DNA from: Atopobium sp.
Lineage (GTDB): Bacteria; Actinomycetota; Coriobacteriia; Coriobacteriales; Atopobiaceae
Reading direction: 5' to 3'
DNA length: 20,488 nucleotides
Assembly: GCA_015259035.1 (NCBI GenBank)
Contig: JABZHC010000015.1
Location: 1 to 20,488 of the forward strand
A model generated the notes under the pieces. That model was not told where the DNA came from, ran no database searches, and was given only the letters and a program-made list of their open reading frames with translations. Below, one piece after another: positions 6,883 to 14,164 of this stretch (positions are counted from its first letter, which is position 1; every line of letters starts with the position of its first letter). The position numbers were made by a program, and so were the translations under genes.

Positions 6883-7725
6883 ATGTATAAGATCCTCGAA
6901 AAGACTCAGTTTTCCGAGAAGGTCTTCAAGTTCCGCATCGAGGCACCACAGATGGCCAAGCATGCACATGCTGGTCAGTTCCTGATGGTCCGCGCAAATG
7001 AGTGTGGCGAGCGCGTTCCATTTACCTTTGCGGATTGGAATCCTGAGGAGGGTTGGGTCGAGTTTATCTTCATGGTAATCGGCAAGACCACCAGGATGCT
7101 TTCTACCTACGAGGTTGGTGATTTCCTGCAGGACGTCACTGGTCCTCTGGGTGAGCCTACCGAGATGGGCGAGGGCAAATGGGCAGTTATCGGCGGCGGC
7201 GTTGGCCTGGCTATCGCCTTCCCTGTTGCTCGTCAGCTCGTAGCAGCCGGCCGCGAGGTCCACGCAATCATGGGCGCTCGTACCAAAGAGCTGCTGCTGC
7301 TTGAGGATCAGTTCCGTTCCATTCTGGACGACGATCACATCCACATCACCACAGATGACGGTTCTCTTGGCGAGAAGGGCGTTGTAACCGCACCTCTCGA
7401 GCGTCTTCTGCAGGACAAGCAGGTCGACCGCGTATTCTGCGTTGGCCCAGTTCCAATGATGAAGTTCTCCACTCTCACTGCCGAGAAGTACGACACACCT
7501 ATCATCGCTTCCCTGAACCCAATCATGGTCGACGGCACTGGTATGTGCGGTTGCTGCCGTGTTGAGGTTGGCGGCGAGACCAAGTTTGCTTGTGTTGACG
7601 GTCCTGACTTTGACGCAACCAAGGTTGACTGGAACGACCTTCGCGCACGTCAGGCAGCCTACCTCACCGAGGAAGGCCAGTCCATCAAGGCTTACGAGGA
7701 GACGAGGTGCGCATGCCACAAGTAA
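6883..7725 (+). CDS. nfnA: NADH-dependent ferredoxin:NADP+ oxidoreductase, small FAD/[2Fe-2S] subunit
   Basis: Ferredoxin-NADP reductase-like protein of 280 residues of the PyrK/NfnA type. With NfnB it forms a cytoplasmic flavin-based electron-bifurcating transhydrogenase that couples NADH, NADPH and ferredoxin pools. Visible are the N-terminal flavin domain (residues about 1-95), the nucleotide-binding GGGVGLAIAFPVARQL segment (104-119), and the C-terminal iron-sulfur motif with Asp217, Cys222, Cys225 and Cys237 (DGTGMCGCCR, then FACVDGP). GGAGAGGAG precedes ATG 6883. It overlaps nfnB by 13 bases. Alternatives are a sulfide dehydrogenase or dihydroorotate dehydrogenase electron-transfer subunit; the GltA-like partner immediately downstream favours Nfn. 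Confidence 0.85.
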   Translation: MYKILEKTQFSEKVFKFRIEAPQMAKHAHAGQFLMVRANECGERVPFTFADWNPEEGWVEFIFMVIGKTTRMLSTYEVGDFLQDVTGPLGEPTEMGEGKWAVIGGGVGLAIAFPVARQLVAAGREVHAIMGARTKELLLLEDQFRSILDDDHIHITTDDGSLGEKGVVTAPLERLLQDKQVDRVFCVGPVPMMKFSTLTAEKYDTPIIASLNPIMVDGTGMCGCCRVEVGGETKFACVDGPDFDATKVDWNDLRARQAAYLTEEGQSIKAYEETRCACHK

Positions 7726-9110
7726 ACGGTCGCTACATTCCAAACGTCAAGGCACCTCGTACAGCTGACAACGAAGAGCCAGCTACAGAGCGCGCACAAG
7801 ACTTCCGCCCTGTCGACAAGGGTTTCACTAAAGAGATGGCAATTGCAGAGGCAAACCGCTGCCTGGATTGTAAGAATCCACTGTGCGTTCAGGGCTGCCC
7901 TGTAAACATCAACATTCCTCGCTTCATCGAGGCAATCCGTGCAGAGGAGTTTGGTCGCGGTCTTGACATCATCCGCGAGTCCTCCATGCTTCCTGCAGTT
8001 TGTGGTCGTGTTTGCCCACAGGAGAACCAGTGCGAGGGCGTCTGCATCATGGGTAAGCGCAGCGAACCAGTTGCTATTGGTCAGCTCGAGCGCTTCCTTG
8101 GTGACCAGCCTGAGCTTGCTTCCAAGCCAGCTATCGCTCCAAAGAACGGCAAGAAGGTTGCAGTTGTAGGCTCCGGTCCTTCCGGTATTGCTTGCGCTGG
8201 CGAGCTTGCTCGTAACGGCTTTGACGTTACCGTCTTTGAGGCATTCTTCACCGGCGGCGGCGTTCTGGTTTACGGTATTCCTGAGTTCCGTCTTCCAAAG
8301 GCTGTTGTTAAGCGCGAGATTGACGGCCTTCAGGAGCTGGGCGTTAAGTTTGAGTTCAACTCTGTTGTTGGTCGTATCACCGATGCAGAAGAGCTCTTTG
8401 AGCAGGGCTTTGATGCAATCTACATTGCAACCGGCGCAGGCCTTCCAAAGCTTCTCAACATCCCTGGCGAGAACCTGCCTAACGTCTTCTTTGCGAACGA
8501 ATACCTCACCCGCGTTAACCTCATGAAGGCTAACAACTTCCCTGAGTACGACACCCCAACCAAGCACGGCAAAAACGTCGTTGTCTTTGGTGGCGGCAAC
8601 GTTGCTATGGACGCTGTCCGTACTGCTAAGCGTCTTGGCGCTGAGCGTGCAATTATCGCTTACCGTCGTACCGAGGATGAGATGCCTGCTCGTCGTGCAG
8701 AGCTGCACCACGCAAAGGCTGAGGGCGTTGAGGTTCTTCCTCTCGTCTCCCCTCTCGAGTTTGTCGCTGGCGAGGATGGCGCAGTTTGCGCAGTTCGCGT
8801 CCAGAAGATGGAGCTCGGCGAGCCTGACGCAGACGGACGTCGTCGTCCAGTTGCTATCGAGGGTGCTATCGAGGACATTCCTTGTGACGTTGCAATTTCT
8901 GCAATCGGCACCAACGCTAACCCATTCGCAAAGATGATCGGCGACATCAAGCTCAACAAGTGGGGCTACATTGAGGCCGACGAAGAGGGCCGTACTTCCG
9001 ATCCTCGCATCTGGGCTGGTGGCGACATCGTAACTGGTGCTGCAACCGTCATTCTGGCAATGGGCGCTGGTAAGGTAGCAGCCGCTTCCATCACCAAGCA
9101 CCTCGGCTAG
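7713..9110 (+). CDS. nfnB: NADH-dependent ferredoxin:NADP+ oxidoreductase, large GltA-like subunit
   Basis: A 465-residue protein related to the glutamate synthase small subunit; in this pairing it is the NADPH-binding, bifurcating-flavin subunit of Nfn. The N-terminus holds two [4Fe-4S] cysteine groups, Cys50/53/58/62 (CLDCKNPLCVQGCP) and Cys97/101/107/111 (CGRVCPQENQCEGVC). FAD binding is seen at VVGSGPSGIACAGELA (151-166), the NADPH site at VVFGGGNVAMD, and a C-terminal FAD-contacting WAGGDIVTGAATV. The ATG at 7713 lies inside the end of nfnA; an in-frame GTG at 7707 with GAGGAG before it is an alternative start. No large glutamate synthase (gltB) gene is adjacent, which argues against an assimilatory GltBD role. 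A strong terminator follows at 9186. Confidence 0.85.
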   Translation: MPQVNGRYIPNVKAPRTADNEEPATERAQDFRPVDKGFTKEMAIAEANRCLDCKNPLCVQGCPVNINIPRFIEAIRAEEFGRGLDIIRESSMLPAVCGRVCPQENQCEGVCIMGKRSEPVAIGQLERFLGDQPELASKPAIAPKNGKKVAVVGSGPSGIACAGELARNGFDVTVFEAFFTGGGVLVYGIPEFRLPKAVVKREIDGLQELGVKFEFNSVVGRITDAEELFEQGFDAIYIATGAGLPKLLNIPGENLPNVFFANEYLTRVNLMKANNFPEYDTPTKHGKNVVVFGGGNVAMDAVRTAKRLGAERAIIAYRRTEDEMPARRAELHHAKAEGVEVLPLVSPLEFVAGEDGAVCAVRVQKMELGEPDADGRRRPVAIEGAIEDIPCDVAISAIGTNANPFAKMIGDIKLNKWGYIEADEEGRTSDPRIWAGGDIVTGAATVILAMGAGKVAAASITKHLG

Positions 9111-9185
9111 TCCGCTGGTTTCGGCTGGCGTAGCTTTGGCTCGTAGTTCAGTTACAGCTGACACAGCAAGCTAACATGCAATCAC

Positions 9186-9221
9186 AAAAGACCTGGTACC
9201 ATACGGTGCCAGGTCTTTTTT
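9186..9221 (+). terminator. Rho-independent terminator of nfnAB
   Basis: A 15-bp stem (9186-9200 with 9205-9219, one wobble), tetraloop ATAC and a run of T's (9216-9221), 75 bases after the nfnB stop. Confidence 0.93.
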
Positions 9222-9250
9222 CATGGCCAAAAACTCCGCGGCCCAACACC

Positions 9251-9734
9251 CGAGCGCACGGGTTTCTCGTCAAGCGCTCTTCTCTCCATCGCGCGCCTGA
9301 AAAGTGCAAAGAATCTGTAATTGCAGCACCGATTCTTTGCAGAAATCAGGCAAATCCACCGATTCTTTTACATATTTAGGCAAAATTTACAGATTCTTTG
9401 CAGAAATCAGGCGCGTAAAAGATAGACTACGTGGCCCTGAATTTTTGAGCCTGAAAGCTGCATCATGTCTGAGCAAATTTACTCAGACATGGCGAGAAAA
9501 ACCGGCAAATAGCTCAGATATGGTGTACTTTTCCGGCAAATCGTTCAGACATGGCGAGAAAATCCGGCGCGTGCCAGGGCGCATCAGGCTGCGCCGGGCT
9601 CGCACCGCCCGTCTGGCGAGAAACCCGTCCACTCCTAGCGTTTCCGCACAAGAAACCCGGTATCCACACGAAGTAGATACCGGGTTGAAATCACTTGCAA
9701 CCTGCGCTCGCACACGGCGCTGACCTGCGGCGTT
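9251..9734. repeat. Arm B of ~490-bp inverted repeat
   Basis: The reverse complement of this stretch follows arm A (4542-5036) element by element: terminator hairpin, TTTCTCGCC words, the GTCTGA array with its 28-bp near-palindrome (9464-9491, one mismatch), the AAAGAATC array (9300-9415) and the closing GACGAGAAACCC word. It fills the convergent junction between nfnB and tktC and starts 25 bases after the tktC stop. Like arm A it encodes no convincing protein. Confidence 0.9.
9647..9686 (-). terminator. Rho-independent terminator of tktC (arm B copy)
   Basis: On the - strand a 13-bp stem (9686-9674 with 9666-9654), 7-base loop and TTTCTTGTG tail follow the tktC stop. Compared with arm A, one T-G wobble has become T-A and one C-G has become T-G, so the pairing is kept. 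Confidence 0.85.
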
Positions 9735-9758
9735 GCCGTGCGCTGCGGCTACACGCGT

Positions 9759-10685
9759 CTATGAGAGCAGAAACTCCCTGACGCGAGCGGCAATACCTTC
9801 GGCGTCCAGGCCAAAGTGCGAAAGCAGCACGTCGCCAGGAGCGGACGTACCAAAAGTGCGCATACCAGCAAAGCGCATTGGCGTGGGCAGCTGCTCAGCC
9901 AGAAGCTCGGCAACTGCAGCTCCAAGGCCTGTTGCCACGTTGTGCTCCTCAACGGTTACCACATGACGGGTCTTCTCGGCAGATGCCAAAATGACTTCCT
10001 CGTCCAAAGGCTTGATGGAGAACACGTCAATAACCTCGGCAGAAATCTTCTCCTCTGCCAGCAAATCTGCGGCAGCGAGTGCCTGAGCAACCTCAACACC
10101 GCAGGCAGCAATAGTAACGTCGGTACCCTCACGCAAGACGTTTGCAAATGGCAGGCCGCCTTTGAAGGACTCGTCGTAGATGTCGGCAACCTTGTGGCGA
10201 CCCATACGCACGTAGAAGGGGCCGTCTGCCTCGGCAGCAAGCTTGAGCGCTGCCTTGGTAGCGTTGTAATCTGCAGGAACAAGCACGCGCATCTGAGGCA
10301 GGGCGCGCATCATGCCAATGTCCTCAAGAGACTGGTGAGTGGCGCCGTCCTCTCCTACGGTAATGCCTGCGTGCGTAGGGCAAATCTTCACGTTAAGGCC
10401 GGAGTCGCAGACGGTGTTTCTAATCTGATCGTAAGCGCGACCGGTTGCAAACACGGCAAACGAGCCGGTAAACACGGTACGTCCTGTGAGCGCCAGTCCT
10501 GATGCAACGCCCACCATGTTCTGCTCGGCAATACCCACGTCAACCATGCGCTGTGGGAAGGCCTTCTGGAGGTCGGCAAGTTTAGTGGAACCGGCAAGGT
10601 CTGCGTCAACGGCCACAATATCGTGACCCTCATTTACCAGCTCAACAAGAGTCTGACCATATGCCTCACGAGTTGCTCTAGACAT
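9759..10685 (-). CDS. tktC: Transketolase, C-terminal subunit (split transketolase)
   Basis: The 308-residue protein carries the pyrimidine-binding and C-terminal domains of transketolase. The catalytic Glu that activates thiamine diphosphate lies in VGIAEQNMVGVASGLAL (Glu54). Further landmarks are THAGITVGEDGATHQSLED and the C-terminal EEHNVATGLGAAVAE. It acts with TktN on xylulose-5-P, ribose-5-P and sedoheptulose-7-P. ATG 10685 (MSRATREAYG) follows AAGGAGG; its first codons overlap the end of tktN by 8 bases, so the two subunits are translationally coupled. It is the last gene of the ascorbate/pentose operon. Confidence 0.94.
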   Translation of the reverse strand: MSRATREAYGQTLVELVNEGHDIVAVDADLAGSTKLADLQKAFPQRMVDVGIAEQNMVGVASGLALTGRTVFTGSFAVFATGRAYDQIRNTVCDSGLNVKICPTHAGITVGEDGATHQSLEDIGMMRALPQMRVLVPADYNATKAALKLAAEADGPFYVRMGRHKVADIYDESFKGGLPFANVLREGTDVTIAACGVEVAQALAAADLLAEEKISAEVIDVFSIKPLDEEVILASAEKTRHVVTVEEHNVATGLGAAVAELLAEQLPTPMRFAGMRTFGTSAPGDVLLSHFGLDAEGIAARVREFLLS

Positions 10686-11607
10686 TGGCAACCTCCTTAC
10701 CTTCACCCTGAAGATCAATCAAAAGAAGCTCTCTTGCAGCATCAAGTTCTTCTCGCGCAAGATCAGCCTGCTCGGCCGAAGGAGCGTTTCCGTGCCAGGA
10801 AGCCTGATCCTCCATAAACGAGACGCCCTTGCCCTTGACAGTCTGGCAAATAACCACGGTAGGTGCGGTGTTTCCTGCCTCGCGACCATCTCGTGCGGCG
10901 AGAAGAGCCTGGCGCACCTCGGCGACCTCGTGACCGTTAACGCGCAGCACGTTCCAGCCAAAGGAACGGAACTTCTCGTCAATATCGCCAAGAGAGCACA
11001 CGTCAGTTACGTGGCCGTCAATCTGCAAGTTGTTGAGGTCCACAATGGCAATGAGGTTATCCAGCTTCTGGTGAGCAGCAAACATGCATGCCTCCCAGTT
11101 AGAGCCCTCCTGCAGCTCGCCGTCGCCCAGAAGGACAAATACCTTCTTGGCGCGCTCGCCGCTTGCAAGAGCGTCCATAGAAAGTCCCAGAGCGCATCCT
11201 GCCGCTACCGAGAGACCCTGGCCCAGAGAACCAGAGCAAACCTCAATACCAGGACATGCGTGGCAGTCTGGATGACCCTGCAGACGACTGCCAAGCTGGC
11301 GGAGAGTAACCATATCCTCGTCATGGAGCCAATCAAGCAGGTGGTACGCAGCGTACAGTACAGGTGCAACATGACCCTTGGACAGGAAGAACCTATCCTC
11401 GGTATGGTCCTCTGGGTTGTTGTGGTTGTACTTCATAACTCCCGAGAAGAACAGTGTAGCCACAATGTCTGCCGCACTAAGAGAGCCGCCGGGATGACCT
11501 GACTTGCTTTTCTCGAGCATGTCAATGACATCGCGCCTCAGCGTATTAGCTGCAAGCTTGAGCTCATCATCAGTGAGGTTGCGCTCGGGTAATGCAGTTG
11601 TTCCCAT
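10678..11607 (-). CDS. tktN: Transketolase, N-terminal subunit (split transketolase)
   Basis: The 309-residue protein carries the diphosphate-binding half of transketolase. SKSGHPGGSLSAADI and FLSKGHVAPVLYA supply substrate and cofactor contacts, and the ThDP/metal motif is GDGELQEGSNWEA (161-173) through to LNNLQIDG (191-198). ATG 11607 is chosen because GAGAGG lies six bases upstream; an in-frame ATG at 11613 directly abuts that ribosome site and is less likely. It sits 105 bases downstream of fsa, with a terminator and a tandem 11-bp repeat in the gap, so it may be transcribed partly on its own. In this context it converts D-xylulose-5-P from ascorbate into glycolytic intermediates. Confidence 0.94.
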   Translation of the reverse strand: MGTTALPERNLTDDELKLAANTLRRDVIDMLEKSKSGHPGGSLSAADIVATLFFSGVMKYNHNNPEDHTEDRFFLSKGHVAPVLYAAYHLLDWLHDEDMVTLRQLGSRLQGHPDCHACPGIEVCSGSLGQGLSVAAGCALGLSMDALASGERAKKVFVLLGDGELQEGSNWEACMFAAHQKLDNLIAIVDLNNLQIDGHVTDVCSLGDIDEKFRSFGWNVLRVNGHEVAEVRQALLAARDGREAGNTAPTVVICQTVKGKGVSFMEDQASWHGNAPSAEQADLAREELDAARELLLIDLQGEGKEVANV

Positions 11608-11626
11608 TCTCATCCTCTCAAAAACA

Positions 11627-11648
11627 GGTGCCTAAACGGTGCCTAAAC
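11627..11648 (-). repeat. Tandem 11-bp repeat upstream of tktN
   Basis: GGTGCCTAAAC occurs twice head to tail (11627-11637 and 11638-11648), followed by GGTAC. It ends about 20 bases before the tktN start and could be an operator or mere replication slippage. Confidence 0.6.
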
Positions 11649-11666
11649 GGTACACGGACAGACACG

Positions 11667-11700
11667 TAAAACAAGTACGCCCAACCTAAGCTGGGCGTAC
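11667..11700 (-). terminator. Rho-independent terminator after fsa
   Basis: On the - strand GTACGCCCA and TGGGCGTAC (11700-11692 with 11683-11675) form a 9-bp stem with an 8-base loop, followed by TTGTTTTA. It lies 12 bases after the fsa stop and before tktN. Confidence 0.8.
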
Positions 11701-11712
11701 CACAATCACTAT

Positions 11713-12393
11713 TTATTGCTGAGCCTTAACCTTTTCCCAGTCTGCCTCAAAAGACTTAAGACCGGCGTCGGTCAGAGGGTGCTTAAGGCACTTCTTCAGA
11801 GCGCCAAATGGAACGGTTGCAATATCAGCACCAAGCAGAGCTGCCTGAGTCACGTGGTTTGGCGTACGGACAGAAGCCGTAATAATCTCTACCGTGTGAT
11901 CAACGTTTTTATCCCATGCATAGTTCTCGATGCAAGAAACTACGGTTCCTAGCTGCTCAATACCGTCCTCACCAATGTCATCAAAACGACCAACAAAAGG
12001 CGAGATATAACGAGCGCCAGCGTTTGCAGCAAGAAGAGCCTGAGGTGCCGAGAAAATCAGCGTCATGTTGACGCGAATTCCCTCAGAAGCAAGCTGATGG
12101 GTAGCAGCAAGGCTCTCTGCGCAGATAGGAAGCTTAACAACAATATTTGGAGCAAGAGAAGCCAGGTGACGGCCTTCTTCAATCATGCCCTCAGTTGTTG
12201 TTGCTGTTGACTCAGCAGAAACAGGAAGTCCCTCGCAAAGCTGAGCAATCTTAACCATATGAGACTCAAAGTCGGCTAGCTTTCCGCCAATCTTTGCATA
12301 CAGTGATGGGTTGGTAGTAACACCTGCCAAACAGCCCCAGCTAAGGGCCTCAGAAATCTCATCGATATCTGCCGTGTCAATAAAGAACTTCAT
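11713..12393 (-). CDS. fsa: Fructose-6-phosphate aldolase / small transaldolase
   Basis: A TIM-barrel class I aldolase of 226 residues, of the small transaldolase (FSA/TalC) family. The N-terminus MKFFIDTADIDEI and TTNPSL are family marks; the Schiff-base lysine is Lys87 in IVVKLPI. The C-terminal part includes GADIATVPFGALKK. ATG 12393 is preceded by GGAAGGA; the upstream in-frame ATG lacks such a site. It is placed between ulaE and tktN, so with transketolase it probably runs the non-oxidative pentose phosphate reactions (transaldolase activity). Sequence alone cannot separate true transaldolase from fructose-6-phosphate aldolase activity. Confidence 0.9.
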   Translation of the reverse strand: MKFFIDTADIDEISEALSWGCLAGVTTNPSLYAKIGGKLADFESHMVKIAQLCEGLPVSAESTATTTEGMIEEGRHLASLAPNIVVKLPICAESLAATHQLASEGIRVNMTLIFSAPQALLAANAGARYISPFVGRFDDIGEDGIEQLGTVVSCIENYAWDKNVDHTVEIITASVRTPNHVTQAALLGADIATVPFGALKKCLKHPLTDAGLKSFEADWEKVKAQQ

Positions 12394-12526
12394 GTGTAAT
12401 CCTTCCCTGTACAAACTTAAACGAGTTTGGAAACGTACGTCGTACTAAGAAAGAGCTCATCCACATTGTACAGATTCTTATGTACCGTCTGTGGCGAGAA
12501 ACCCAAAACAAGTGCAAAAAGGCCGT
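12394..12526 (-). other. ulaE-fsa spacer carrying repeat-element fragments
   Basis: No gene is seen in this 133-base spacer. It holds ACAGATTCTTA (12470-12480) and GTGGCGAGAAACCC (12491-12504), the two commonest words of the inverted-repeat arms, in a compact arrangement. It also contains GTACGTCGTAC (12435-12445), an 11-base palindrome. No convincing terminator is present. Confidence 0.5.
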
Positions 12527-13375
12527 TTACCCCTCAAACGCCTTATCAATTTTGCTGCGAACGTAGGTGGAAGCAAAGACAAGATCTTCCTTCCAGTTCT
12601 CGTTGCCGGTGTACCACATCTCTGCAACAAAGCGCCTGACGCCCTGAGGAACAAGCTGCGACAGAGCGCCCTCGTAGTCGGTAGTGCCCGTAGAGAATGG
12701 AATCTCGCGATAAGCGCCAGCAACAGTCTCCTTGAGGTGAGCCGCAAAGATATGGCCTGCACCAAGAACAATATCGTCAGCAACGGTGTTGCCGTAAATA
12801 AACGATGCATTGGTGAGGTTACCAGCGTCGGGATACACACCAAGGTAAGGGCTGTTGATAAGGTTTACGTAGTGCATGGCCTTCTCGACTGTATCCATAA
12901 AAGGAGTCTCCATGGTCTCAAAACCCATAACAATGCCCGCCTTAGCAGCCATTTCTACAGCCTTTGACAGGTTTTCCTCAAAGTACTTACGGGTATCCTC
13001 TGCGCCGTCCTCGTAGTACACGTCATAACCAGCAAGCTGGATAGTATGAAGTCCCAGGTCACCTGCAAGGTCAAGTGCCTTCTGCATAATCACGAGGCTG
13101 CGCTCACGAGTTGCCTGGTCGCGGGAGCCAAAAGGATACTTGCGGTGACCAGAAAGGCACATGGAACCCAGGCGAACGCCAGAGTTTACCATTGCCTGAC
13201 GGACTGCCGCACGCTCTTCACCAGTCCATTCAAGGCGAGAAAGACGAGCATCAGACTCATCAACGGAGATCTCAACATAATCAAAGCCAGACTCCCCTGC
13301 CACGATGAGGCGCTCTTCCCAAGAAAGATCAGTTGGAGTGGCCTTCTCGTAAAGTCCTAGCTGATACTTGGACAT
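12527..13375 (-). CDS. ulaE: L-ribulose-5-phosphate 3-epimerase (UlaE type)
   Basis: A TIM-barrel sugar-phosphate epimerase of 282 residues that interconverts L-xylulose-5-P and L-ribulose-5-P in ascorbate breakdown. The N-terminus LGLYEKATP..LSWEERLIVAGESGFDYVEIS is typical of UlaE/SgaU. Candidate metal and catalytic residues lie in GFETMETPFMDT (about 151-162), YPDAGNLTNA, HLKETVAGAYREIPF and AEMWYTGNENW. AAGGAG is six bases before ATG 13375. A terminator-like hairpin lies immediately upstream of this ribosome site, so expression may be attenuated relative to ulaF. Confidence 0.93.
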   Translation of the reverse strand: MSKYQLGLYEKATPTDLSWEERLIVAGESGFDYVEISVDESDARLSRLEWTGEERAAVRQAMVNSGVRLGSMCLSGHRKYPFGSRDQATRERSLVIMQKALDLAGDLGLHTIQLAGYDVYYEDGAEDTRKYFEENLSKAVEMAAKAGIVMGFETMETPFMDTVEKAMHYVNLINSPYLGVYPDAGNLTNASFIYGNTVADDIVLGAGHIFAAHLKETVAGAYREIPFSTGTTDYEGALSQLVPQGVRRFVAEMWYTGNENWKEDLVFASTYVRSKIDKAFEG

Positions 13376-13388
13376 ATCTTCTCCTTTT

Positions 13389-13419
13389 AAAAACAGGCGG
13401 CCTTATACAAGACCGCCTG
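13389..13419 (-). terminator. Terminator/attenuator-like hairpin between ulaF and ulaE
   Basis: On the - strand CAGGCGG (13419-13413) pairs with CCGCCTG (13400-13394), with inner CTT-AAG pairing, and is followed at once by TTTTT (13393-13389). The ulaE ribosome site AAGGAG begins only a few bases later. Confidence 0.8.
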
Positions 13420-13450
13420 ACTGAAACAGATTCTACTCACTGAACAGGCT

Positions 13451-14152
13451 TTAGTGATTACCCTGTCCATAGTAGGCATTTGGACCGTGCTTGCGCATGT
13501 AGTGCTTGTCCTGAAGGTACTGTGGTGCCTCCTGAACCTTAGGGTTATTGAGCTCGGTGAGTGTTGCCATCTTAGCAACCTCCTCGATAACTACTGCGTG
13601 ATACACAGCAGCCATTGCGTCTTTACCCCAAGAGAAAGGACCGTGGTTGTGAAGGAGCGTTCCTGGAACCGCAATTGGGTCCAAGTTAGCAAAGCCCTCA
13701 ACAATAACGTTTCCGGTCTCAAGCTCATAGGCGCTTTCTACCTCGTCCTTGGTAAGGCTACGCACGCAAGGAATATCTCCGTAGAAATAGTCTGCGTGTG
13801 TGGTGCCATAGCAAGGAATAGAGCGTCCTGCCTGTGCCCAAGAAACAGCGTGGGTTGAGTGAGTGTGAACGATTCCGCCGATCTTATCGCCCCATGCACG
13901 ATACAGGCATGCATGAGTTGGGGTATCAGAAGATGGGTTCATCTCACCCTCAACAACGTTGCCGTCAAGATCACAGACAACCAAGTTCTCTGGGCTGAGC
14001 TCCTCATAGGAAACGCCCGATGGCTTAATGACAAACAGACCACGTTCACGGTCAAGTCCAGAAGCATTACCCCAGGTAAAAACTACCAGGCCATGCTTTG
14101 GCAGATCCATATTTGCTTCATACACTTCATCACGAAGCTCTTTAAGCATCAT
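13451..14152 (-). CDS. ulaF: L-ribulose-5-phosphate 4-epimerase
   Basis: A class II aldolase/AraD-family zinc enzyme of 233 residues that converts L-ribulose-5-P to D-xylulose-5-P, the exit point of the ascorbate pathway. Substrate-binding TWGNASGLDRE and KPSGVSYEELSPENLV are present. Zinc ligands are His96 and His98 (HTHSTHA) and a histidine of LLHNHGPF (168-170), and DYFYGDIPC supplies the catalytic region. Two ATGs lie side by side (14152 and 14149); the first has AAGGAG at the better spacing. The ribosome site overlaps the ulaG stop codon, only 12 bases upstream, which implies coupling. Confidence 0.94.
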   Translation of the reverse strand: MMLKELRDEVYEANMDLPKHGLVVFTWGNASGLDRERGLFVIKPSGVSYEELSPENLVVCDLDGNVVEGEMNPSSDTPTHACLYRAWGDKIGGIVHTHSTHAVSWAQAGRSIPCYGTTHADYFYGDIPCVRSLTKDEVESAYELETGNVIVEGFANLDPIAVPGTLLHNHGPFSWGKDAMAAVYHAVVIEEVAKMATLTELNNPKVQEAPQYLQDKHYMRKHGPNAYYGQGNH

Positions 14153-14164
14153 AGAGACTGCTCC

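Noticed and set aside
7713..9110. Glutamate synthase small subunit (gltD) as the name for this gene
   Set aside because: No large glutamate synthase subunit is adjacent, and the overlapping FNR-like [2Fe-2S] partner indicates Nfn; the GltD resemblance is at superfamily level.
7692..9164. Long open frame on the - strand opposite nfnB (490 codons)
   Set aside because: It is a shadow of nfnB: cysteine- and leucine-rich composition with no recognisable domain or ribosome site, while the + strand has complete Nfn motifs.
9304..9723. Open frame inside arm B (139 codons)
   Set aside because: It is built from the repeated units, and the matching frame in arm A is broken, so it is not a conserved protein.
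4542..9734. Composite transposon bounded by inverted repeats
   Set aside because: The cargo is housekeeping genes. There is no transposase, the arms carry no terminal transposon signature, and no target duplication was noticed.
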